Positions 9,027-16,361 of a DNA stretch of 64,000 bases are shown piece after piece (within the stretch, counting starts at the first letter, position 1; each line of letters begins with the position of its first letter). This DNA is from Stygiobacter sp043807765 (GTDB lineage: Bacteria; Bacteroidota; Ignavibacteria; Ignavibacteriales; Melioribacteraceae), in assembly GCA_043807765.1 (NCBI GenBank), contig JAZDFQ010000059.1, positions 124,001 through 188,000 on the forward strand, written 5' to 3'. Both the position numbers and the translations under genes were made by a program. A model generated the notes under the pieces. The model had not been told where the DNA came from. It saw only the letters and a list, made by a program, of their open reading frames with translations, and searched no databases.

Positions 9027-11900
9027 CTACCTAAGCAAAAGCATTTTCTTTGTTTGAACAAAACTTCCGGCTTGCAATCTGTAAAAATATATGCCGCTTG
9101 TTAATTGAAAACCTTGCCTACCGGTAGGCAGGTTGAGAATGGAGAATTGAGAATTGTAAACTCCCGGTTGTTTGAATTCATTTGCCAGTGTTGCTACTTC
9201 CCTCCCCAGCACATCATACACTTTTAGGCTTACGTGGCTTGCTGCTTGTACCTTGTAGCTAATAGTGGTTTCCGGATTAAACGGGTTTGGGTAGTTTTGG
9301 TATAAAGCGTACTCTGTCGACATCAAATTATCTTTCGAAGATATATCTGTGATGAACGAGTTGTATTTTTCTCTGCTTCTTGTAATAACTTTGCTTAACT
9401 GGTCTGTGTTTTCGGCGGCTGCTATTACAAATGAAAATTTAACTTTCTCTCCGGGCATAATGCTTACAGGACCGCCGCTAATAACAAACGAAACGTCTCC
9501 GCTAACTTCGCCGTTTATAATTCCATTTGAAATCGAATACCATTTCTCTTCATCATCAAAACCATCTTCTAAAATTACTTCTCCTACACGCCAGTGATTA
9601 TTAATTCCCATGTAGCCAAAGTCTTGTGAAGACAGAAGTGCGGCTCCAACAACAGGAGTTTTTTCTTTAGTATTCATCATATAGGCAAAGTTTTCGTTCG
9701 TATTGTAATTTGCGCTTTCGCTCAGATAGTTCGCTAGCGACATATTCCAATCAAGGTAATAACCAAGAAATAAATTTTTGGTTTCCTCTTGTCTAGTATT
9801 TTCCAAAACGAAATGGAGAATGATATAAGAATCATCCGGCGTAGAATTAAAAGTGTAAGAGTATGCGTGCGTTAGAATTCCCAGCCCGGATTGTTTGGCG
9901 CTATCGTCGTTTATTAATGAGTATCCTTCCGTAAAAAGATTTGTGTTAATAATTGAAATGGGTTTCAGAACTTTAAAATCATTTTGCTTATTTATATTCT
10001 GAATCCCATCAAGTAATTTGCTTTGCGATGTACCGTATAGTAGCCCGCTTTTATACAAGAGATTGTTGCCGGATAAATATCTAAATCCATCTTCACTCGG
10101 CGGTTGTTCATAATCGCCAAAGCCAATGCTTCCTTTACTTGTAACCGACGCAGCTATTTTTTCTGTTTTGTGTGTTCTGAAAGAGGCGTTAACATTAACC
10201 GGTATCCACTGAAAATCAGAGTATGTTGGTGAATCGTATTTAAGTAAAAAGTAAATTGTTGTATCCGTTGGCGCTTGATCTGCTAAAGTAAAACTGAAGC
10301 TGTTGCTCGTTGTTTTCACACTATCAAGCTCGCCAAGAAAGCCTGTTTCAAATGCGCTGTTTAGAATTTTAACAAACGGTTCACTTGTTGAAATTGTTAT
10401 AGAAGAATTAGCTATGGGATTTAAATAGTTGGTAAATGCTATTTGAATTTCTGTAGTATCTGCCGTTTGAGTTGTGTGGTTTGATTTTTCCATCAGTTTA
10501 ACATCGGTTGCTCTTAAAGAAATCACTTCTGCTTTACTAACGGCCTCTAAAGCGTTTATTCTTCCCGAACCTAAAAGATTTTTATAAATCGAAGAGTTTT
10601 TCTGCTCGATATTTTCACTTGTAACCCTAATTCGTTCTGCAACTTGAAGCCCTGTTAAATTTGGATATTTAGAGATCACCAACCCGGCAAGTCCCGCTAC
10701 CAATGGGGCAGACATAGAAGAACCACCCGCAAATTTAAAAGGAGGATTCAGCGAAGATATCATCGGCCATGTGGAATAAATTCCGGTGCCCGGAGCCATA
10801 ATATCAACAAATTTTCCATAGTTACTTGCTATGCTTCGTGAATCATCATTATTAGACCAGCCAACAGATAACACACCTTTATAGCTGGCGGGATAAAATG
10901 GCCTCTGCGAATTGTCGTTTCCAGCCGCGGCCACAACTAAAACTCCTTTTGAAACAGCGTAGTCTATTATCTCTTGCTCAAATCTGGAAAACTCATAGCC
11001 GCCCCAGCTGCAGCATATTATTTTAGCACCTTTATCAACAGCATATTTAATTCCTTCAAAGCCATAGATAATCTTGGGTATGTTGTTTTCATCTATAACA
11101 CTCTGCTCTGATGCTTTCACCGGAAGTATTTTACAATTATATCCAATGGATGAAATGCCAAAGTTATTATCCGTTACCGCCGAAGCAATGCCGGAAACAT
11201 GTGTGCCGTGGTAACCGATTAGTGGTGAAAAATCTTCCCGGGGATTGTTATCCGGAGTTCCGTTTTCTCCGCCGAAATCCCACCCATGTATATCATCTAC
11301 AAACTCGCCGAGATCATCTTCATCTTTTCCGTTCTCCGGTATTTCCTTTTTATTAAGAAAAATATTTTCGGCTAAATCGGGGTGATCAATATCAACGCCG
11401 GTATCAACAATGGCTATTAAAACCTCTTTGCTACCCTTTGTAATTTCCCATGCATCGTTTGCTTTTATAACGTTGAGATAAGATAACATTCCGGATGTGA
11501 AAAATTCATCATTCGGATTATAACACACTTGTCTTACATATTTTGGCTCCGCCCATTCAACTTCCGGCAAAGATAATAACGCCTTCGCCATCTCAACCGG
11601 ATTTTCATAATCATTTGTTGTTAGGATAAATATGTGATTAAGAGAATTACTCCCCTTTTGCAAAGTTGCTGAATAAAAAAAATTACTTTCTACCTTTTTT
11701 ACAATGGAGCGGTTATATTTTTTATTGATATGCTCAGAAAAAATGTTGGGAGTAAATCCGGGGAAAAATTCTTCTTTTATTTTTACAATAACCTTATTGG
11801 GAAGGAAATTATCTTTGCCCCCTTGAATAACTTGAGTATGTCTGGCATAGTTATTCGCTACCAAATACGATAAAAAAAGTAATACCGCTGCCCACCTCAT
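9027..11900 (-). CDS. Secreted subtilisin-family (S8) serine protease with T9SS sorting domain
   Basis: An N-terminal signal segment is followed by a fervidolysin-like prodomain (LPNKVIVKIKEEF...VEWAEPKYVRQ). The S8 catalytic domain has aspartate in AIVDTGVDIDHPDL (about 165), histidine in GYHGTHVSGI (about 231), the oxyanion asparagine in AAAGNDNS (about 328) and serine in GGSSMSAPLVAG (about 394). A long beta-rich region follows and the protein ends in a T9SS domain closing with TKKMLLLR. GGGGAAG precedes the ATG. It is a paralogue of the S8 gene at 13330-16158, sharing the post-catalytic region. Extracellular protein degradation or maturation of other surface proteins is the likely role. 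Confidence 0.93.
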   Translation of the reverse strand: MRWAAVLLFLSYLVANNYARHTQVIQGGKDNFLPNKVIVKIKEEFFPGFTPNIFSEHINKKYNRSIVKKVESNFFYSATLQKGSNSLNHIFILTTNDYENPVEMAKALLSLPEVEWAEPKYVRQVCYNPNDEFFTSGMLSYLNVIKANDAWEITKGSKEVLIAIVDTGVDIDHPDLAENIFLNKKEIPENGKDEDDLGEFVDDIHGWDFGGENGTPDNNPREDFSPLIGYHGTHVSGIASAVTDNNFGISSIGYNCKILPVKASEQSVIDENNIPKIIYGFEGIKYAVDKGAKIICCSWGGYEFSRFEQEIIDYAVSKGVLVVAAAGNDNSQRPFYPASYKGVLSVGWSNNDDSRSIASNYGKFVDIMAPGTGIYSTWPMISSLNPPFKFAGGSSMSAPLVAGLAGLVISKYPNLTGLQVAERIRVTSENIEQKNSSIYKNLLGSGRINALEAVSKAEVISLRATDVKLMEKSNHTTQTADTTEIQIAFTNYLNPIANSSITISTSEPFVKILNSAFETGFLGELDSVKTTSNSFSFTLADQAPTDTTIYFLLKYDSPTYSDFQWIPVNVNASFRTHKTEKIAASVTSKGSIGFGDYEQPPSEDGFRYLSGNNLLYKSGLLYGTSQSKLLDGIQNINKQNDFKVLKPISIINTNLFTEGYSLINDDSAKQSGLGILTHAYSYTFNSTPDDSYIILHFVLENTRQEETKNLFLGYYLDWNMSLANYLSESANYNTNENFAYMMNTKEKTPVVGAALLSSQDFGYMGINNHWRVGEVILEDGFDDEEKWYSISNGIINGEVSGDVSFVISGGPVSIMPGEKVKFSFVIAAAENTDQLSKVITRSREKYNSFITDISSKDNLMSTEYALYQNYPNPFNPETTISYKVQAASHVSLKVYDVLGREVATLANEFKQPGVYNSQFSILNLPTGRQGFQLTSGIYFYRLQAGSFVQTKKMLLLR
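9112..9132. repeat. Palindrome TGCCTACCGGTAGGCA in a T9SS domain
   Basis: Bases 9115-9130 form a perfect 16-bp palindrome flanked by CCT and GG. In the minus-strand reading it encodes LPTGRQG within the sorting-domain loop of the S8 protease, at the same place as the different palindrome in the neighbouring gene. A similar but diverged stretch (TGCCTATCGGCTGGCA) occurs inside the intergenic repeat at 34635-34749. Confidence 0.75.
9133..9156 (+). repeat. GAGAATTGAGAATTG-type repeat, copy in plus orientation
   Basis: The plus strand reads TTGAGAATGGAGAATTGAGA and then ATTG. The same family occurs inverted at 13409-13431 in the other S8 gene. It adjoins the palindrome at 9112-9132 and encodes NSQFSILN in the sorting-domain loop. 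Confidence 0.65.
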
Positions 11901-11924
11901 AATCTTCCCCGTATTTTGAAAATT

Positions 11925-13310
11925 TTATTTCAGTAAAATCATCTTCTTTGTTTGAACAAAGCTTCCGGCTTGCAATCTATAAAAATAAATACCGGTTGCG
12001 AACGAAGAATGTAGAGTGAAGAACGTAGAGTGGTGAACTCCAGCTTGTTTGAATTCATCAACTAGTGTTGCTACTTCTCTTCCTAGAACATCATAAACTT
12101 TTAGGCTTACGTTGCTTGCTGCTTGTAGCTTATAGCTAATTGTGGTTTCCGGGTTAAAAGGATTTGGATAATTCTGCTTGAGAGAATATTCCGCGGGAAG
12201 ATATTCTCTTTGTTCAATGCCGGTTTTGGTTTTGGTTTGCTGATAATAAATATAGGGAGCGTCTAGGCTCCATGGAGATAATTCAATTGTTAGATTGAGT
12301 TTTTTAGCGAAGACATCTTTTTCTTTAGCAATAGAATAAACAAAGAGAGAATCATTTCTATAATACGCTATGTAGTTCGAATCTATGTCATCAGTGCATT
12401 TCAATCCGGTTAAATCTTTGACCACCTTTTTGTTTTGAAGTGCAAAAGAATTCAAGTCAAGCGTCTCTTTATAAAGAATACGATTGTCTAAATAGTAAAG
12501 TTCTTTCCCAAAGTAAAAGTATCTACGTGAATAATAATTTGTCGTTGTTCCTGTAGGGTTCAATTCCTTAATAATTTCAAATCGGTTCTTCGAAAAGGAA
12601 GCCATATACAACGGACCTCTTGGGTTGACCTGATACAAATACAAACTATCGGCTATATGAAATATTTTTAGCGGACCCCCACCTTGAAGAAATCCACCTT
12701 TCCAAACTTCAACTTTTTCTTCCAGCTTAATCTTGGGCGATTTCGAAACGTCGGCTAAATACAAAGAATTTTTGTAACTATTTTTATTTTGCAGAATTAA
12801 TAAAAATTTGTCTGATATTTTTCCCGCGCCATGAACGATTTTCAGACTATCACTGATTATTCCTTCATATAGTGAATCGTTTCTGACAAATAGGGCGGTT
12901 CTCTGTATTCCAAAAAACAACCATGCACCATTATTAACTTTTTCAACGATTGGCTTTTCATAAAGAAGCTGATCCATCGGGTCTATCCAATTCAGCATCC
13001 TTATTATTTGACGTGAATTTTTGCTTGTGTTGTTATACAAATAATTGAAGCGCTCTTCCAGTGCGCGGCTGATTTCCATTTTGAGCGTAAATAGATATTC
13101 GGTAGAACCGACGCTAAACCCTTTTAGACAAGTTTCGCTTGTTCCGCCACCGGGGACAGATACATTCTTCCACTGCCACAAAGTATCGCTGTAATCAACT
13201 TCCGGTTTGATAAAGTTGATGCGTAACAGATTCCCCGTTGTTACTGTCTGCTGCGCGTTAACATTGATTACCGCAAACAACAAACTAATTGTTATAACCA
13301 CCCGCTTCAT
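11925..13310 (-). CDS. Secreted protein of unknown function with T9SS sorting domain
   Basis: A clear signal peptide (MKRVVITISLLFAVINVNAQ) and a C-terminal T9SS domain (YPNPFNPETTISYKLQAAS to TKKMILLK) mark this 461-residue protein as cargo. The middle is rich in aromatic and charged residues with short strand-like segments (for example RRYFYFGKELYYLDNRILYKET), suggestive of a beta-propeller or beta-sandwich, but I recognise no family. It lies between two S8 proteases with gaps of 19 and 24 bases, so it is probably co-expressed and could be a substrate, inhibitor or partner. AAAGGGG precedes the ATG. Its sorting-domain loop holds a tandem 14-bp repeat. Confidence 0.82.
   Translation of the reverse strand: MKRVVITISLLFAVINVNAQQTVTTGNLLRINFIKPEVDYSDTLWQWKNVSVPGGGTSETCLKGFSVGSTEYLFTLKMEISRALEERFNYLYNNTSKNSRQIIRMLNWIDPMDQLLYEKPIVEKVNNGAWLFFGIQRTALFVRNDSLYEGIISDSLKIVHGAGKISDKFLLILQNKNSYKNSLYLADVSKSPKIKLEEKVEVWKGGFLQGGGPLKIFHIADSLYLYQVNPRGPLYMASFSKNRFEIIKELNPTGTTTNYYSRRYFYFGKELYYLDNRILYKETLDLNSFALQNKKVVKDLTGLKCTDDIDSNYIAYYRNDSLFVYSIAKEKDVFAKKLNLTIELSPWSLDAPYIYYQQTKTKTGIEQREYLPAEYSLKQNYPNPFNPETTISYKLQAASNVSLKVYDVLGREVATLVDEFKQAGVHHSTFFTLHSSFATGIYFYRLQAGSFVQTKKMILLK
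12004..12031. repeat. Tandem duplication of a 14-bp unit in a T9SS domain
   Basis: GAAGAATGTAGAGT (12004-12017) is followed directly by GAAGAACGTAGAGT (12018-12031), differing at one base. On the minus strand it encodes TLHSSF within FFTLHSSFATGIYFYRL, the same loop that carries other repeats in the three neighbouring genes. Confidence 0.75.
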
Positions 13311-13329
13311 AACGTTCCCCTTTGTTAAG

Positions 13330-16158
13330 TTATTTGAGCAGAATCATTTTCTTTGTCTGAGTATAGTATCCAGCCGTTAATCTATACAAATACATGCCGC
13401 TTGGTAATGCTCCATTCTCAATTCTCAATTGGCAATTATAAGTTCCCGGTTGCTTGTATTCATCAACAAGTGTTGCTACTTCTCTACCTAACACATCATA
13501 AACTTTTAGGCTTACGTGGCTTGCTGCTTGTAGCTTATAGCTAATTGTGGTTTCCGGATTAAATGGATTAGGGAAATTCTGAGATAAAGCATAATTGGCC
13601 GGAATGGTCTTTTCTTCGTTAACATCATCTAGCAACGCTTTGAATTGAATTCTGCTCTGCATAATTACATTTCGCAAGTCTAATAAATCATCTCCCGCGG
13701 CAACTACGTACGCAACTTTTAAATTTTGATTTGCCGCAATTTTGTAAGGACCGCTTGAAACAACATAAGACGCATCCACGTAGCCTATATCTTTCTTAAC
13801 AATTCCGCTGGAAAGCGTTGTCCATTTTTCTTTATCGGAATATTCATTTGCATCAAATAGACGAACATCTCCTTCGGTTGCTGCATTGTTTATCGGGTAA
13901 TAACCGAAATTATTTCCGGAAACCAGTGCGGCGCCGGTGTATGTACCTAATATGTTTTTGTCTTTATAAAATGAATATGCGAAATTATCTGCTGCATCAA
14001 ACGCAGTAGAATCTTTGACCGGATCTTCTGCTGGAATATCCCAATCGAAAAAGTAGCCAACATATAGATTTGAAATTTCTTTTTCTGTTTTGTTTGTCAG
14101 GGTATTCACAACAAGTATGTACTTGTCGTTTTGAGAGTTTGCAAATGAGTAACTCGTTTGTTTAGTTTCAATTCCTAGCGCGCTGTTCCCGGCACCGGAA
14201 TCATTAAACGTTGCTGTCGTGCTTTGATCCCCATTTTGCGCTGTGGTTAATTTAATTGGACTAAGCATTTTAAAATCTGTGCTCTGTACTTGAATTGTAC
14301 GTGCCGCATCCATAACAGTTGTTTCTGAGGTTCCATACATGAACGCGCCTTCGAACAAAAGGTTCTCTCCGTTATCATATCGGAAACCTTGTCCGTCTAT
14401 GTTTAGCGGATAATCATTAAATCCGAACGAGCCTTTGCTAGTTATGCTCATTACAATTTTGTTCGCGTTATGAGTATCGTAGGTTGGATTTACGCGCACG
14501 CTAAGCCATTGATAATCGCTATAGTCTCCACTTGAAAATTTTATTAAGAAATTCACATCGTGATTATAGGGTGCGGTTGGTGAAATCGTAAAATAAAATT
14601 TATAAACATCTGTTTTAGTTTCCCCGGCTTTTAATGATCCAATATTAACGATTGGGTTTGATGGATGGGTTATTGTGACCGCATTATCACTGCATTCAAC
14701 ACTAACCATCAAATTGTTTACATCAGCAAGATAATTTGTTAATGCTAACGAACCGCTAATTATTTCGCGGGCTTCAAACAAGCCATTATTATTACCAACC
14801 CACTCGGCAATTTTTGTATCTGTTATCCGTACAGAAACAGCATTCGTTTCAGTTACTGCTCTGTAAGCGTTTGCTCTTCCTTTTCCCGCAAGATACTTAA
14901 TGCTGTCCGGATTAACCCCGTTTGAATAAATATCATCGCTTGTAACACGAACTTGTTCCCCAATTTGAAGCGCGGAATAGTTTGGAAATTTTGAAGCAAC
15001 TAATCCGGCAACACCGGCAACAAGAGGCGCCGCCATTGATGAACCGCTTAAAGTTCTATATGGAATGTTAGTGTATGTTGGATAAGTAGAAAGTATCGAA
15101 GTACCGGGCGCAAGCACATCTGTATTTATTCCGTATGTAGCACCGGGATATCTTTTATCATTGATCTCTCCCCACACAACAGAAAGAACGCCTTTATAGC
15201 TTCCGGGAAAGAATGATGCCTTCGTGTTTTCATTACCGGCAGAAGCAACAACCAAACTTCCTTTTGAAGTTGCATAATCAATAACTTCTTGTTCGTAACG
15301 GGAAAAACTCGAGCTGCCCCAACTGCAGTTAATTACCTTCGCTCCTTTATCTGCGGCATATTTTATTCCTTCGAATCCGTAATAAACATATGGGTAACCA
15401 TTCGCGTCTCTCTTATCGCTTCGACTTGTCTTAACCGGAAGAATTGTGCAGTTATAACCGATTGAAGCGATTCCAATTTTATTGTCTGTAACAGCGGCAA
15501 TTATTCCGGCAACGTGAGTTCCGTGATAGGCAAGCTTTCCGCTTGGCTCTTTATCTTCGCTTGGATCATCGTCCGGTGTTCCGTTCAATCCGCCAAAATC
15601 TTTTCCAATAACTTTTCCGGTATTGTCTTTTAGAATGTTAGCAGCTAAGTCCGGATGAGCCCAATCTACTCCCGTGTCTATAATTGCTATGAGAACTGAG
15701 GAGTCTCCTTTAGTTATATCCCACGCTTGTGTTGCCGAAACTCTGCTTAAATTTATTTGCTGCCCGGTTAGAAAGATGGAATCATTTGGAACAACTGTTA
15801 CTCGATGAATGTACTTTGGTTCCGCGTATTCTACATCTTTACTTTTCGATAACTTTTTGGAGAGCTCTAGAGGATCTTCCGTAGAGCTGTATTTAAGTAG
15901 ATAAATATTACCCAGTGAGTTTGAACCCTTTCTAAGAGAACTCTCTTCCGGAAAAAGTTTTGTTGCCTCTGTAACTGTAAATGGCGCAAAACCTTTTTTC
16001 TGCAATGATTGAGTGCTTGCAAGCGGCGATGCGCCATCTTTGAATTTTACAATTAATGTATTTGAAAGATAATAGGAATCACCTTTTTGAATTATCTCTT
16101 GCGCAGACAAGAAACAAGCGGAGATAAGGAGCAACAAAACAGTTAGTTTTTTATTCAC
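13330..16158 (-). CDS. Secreted subtilisin-family (S8) serine protease with T9SS sorting domain (paralogue)
   Basis: Signal peptide MNKKLTVLLLLISACFLSAQ, then a prodomain (LIVKFKDGASPLA...VEYAEPKYIHR) and an S8 domain with aspartate in AIIDTGVDWAHPDL (about 159), histidine in AYHGTHVAGI (about 215), asparagine in ASAGNENT and serine in SGSSMAAPLVAG (about 374). After a beta-rich region shared with the neighbouring protease it ends in a T9SS domain closing with TKKMILLK. The start codon is GTG. This is the first gene of the five-gene minus-strand run. A tandem duplication followed by divergence is the simplest origin of the protease pair. Confidence 0.93.
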   Translation of the reverse strand: MNKKLTVLLLLISACFLSAQEIIQKGDSYYLSNTLIVKFKDGASPLASTQSLQKKGFAPFTVTEATKLFPEESSLRKGSNSLGNIYLLKYSSTEDPLELSKKLSKSKDVEYAEPKYIHRVTVVPNDSIFLTGQQINLSRVSATQAWDITKGDSSVLIAIIDTGVDWAHPDLAANILKDNTGKVIGKDFGGLNGTPDDDPSEDKEPSGKLAYHGTHVAGIIAAVTDNKIGIASIGYNCTILPVKTSRSDKRDANGYPYVYYGFEGIKYAADKGAKVINCSWGSSSFSRYEQEVIDYATSKGSLVVASAGNENTKASFFPGSYKGVLSVVWGEINDKRYPGATYGINTDVLAPGTSILSTYPTYTNIPYRTLSGSSMAAPLVAGVAGLVASKFPNYSALQIGEQVRVTSDDIYSNGVNPDSIKYLAGKGRANAYRAVTETNAVSVRITDTKIAEWVGNNNGLFEAREIISGSLALTNYLADVNNLMVSVECSDNAVTITHPSNPIVNIGSLKAGETKTDVYKFYFTISPTAPYNHDVNFLIKFSSGDYSDYQWLSVRVNPTYDTHNANKIVMSITSKGSFGFNDYPLNIDGQGFRYDNGENLLFEGAFMYGTSETTVMDAARTIQVQSTDFKMLSPIKLTTAQNGDQSTTATFNDSGAGNSALGIETKQTSYSFANSQNDKYILVVNTLTNKTEKEISNLYVGYFFDWDIPAEDPVKDSTAFDAADNFAYSFYKDKNILGTYTGAALVSGNNFGYYPINNAATEGDVRLFDANEYSDKEKWTTLSSGIVKKDIGYVDASYVVSSGPYKIAANQNLKVAYVVAAGDDLLDLRNVIMQSRIQFKALLDDVNEEKTIPANYALSQNFPNPFNPETTISYKLQAASHVSLKVYDVLGREVATLVDEYKQPGTYNCQLRIENGALPSGMYLYRLTAGYYTQTKKMILLK
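13409..13431 (-). repeat. GAGAATTGAGAATTG-type repeat, inverted copy
   Basis: The minus strand reads CAATTGAGAATTGAGAATGG followed by AGC, the same repeat as 9133-9156 but inverted relative to the gene. It encodes QLRIENGA in the sorting-domain loop, whereas the other orientation gives NSQFSILN. Confidence 0.65.
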
Positions 16159-16257
16159 TTGAATAGTCTTTTATTATTTATGTAGACAAGTTTATAAATC
16201 TGACCCGTGATTAACAACCCCAAAAGCTTGACTGTGATCTGATATCCAATGAAGATT

Positions 16258-16357
16258 TTAACCACTAAGATCACGAAGAATGCACAAAGAGCGCAAAGAA
16301 GAACTCTTCTTCACTTTGTTTTCTTTGTGAAGTTTTTCTTCGCGCACTTTGTGGTTA
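16258..16357. repeat. Dispersed inverted repeat of the CACGAAG/CTTTGTGG type
   Basis: The stretch begins TAACCACTAAG and ends CTTTGTGGTTA, with purine-rich repeats (CACGAAG, CACAAAG, CGCAAAG) on the left and their complements on the right. It fills the gap between the T9SS cargo run and the M1 peptidase gene. Diverged relatives occur at 47627-47695 and 49414-49469. An 84-codon open frame across it is not a gene. Confidence 0.7.
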
Positions 16358-16361
16358 TATT

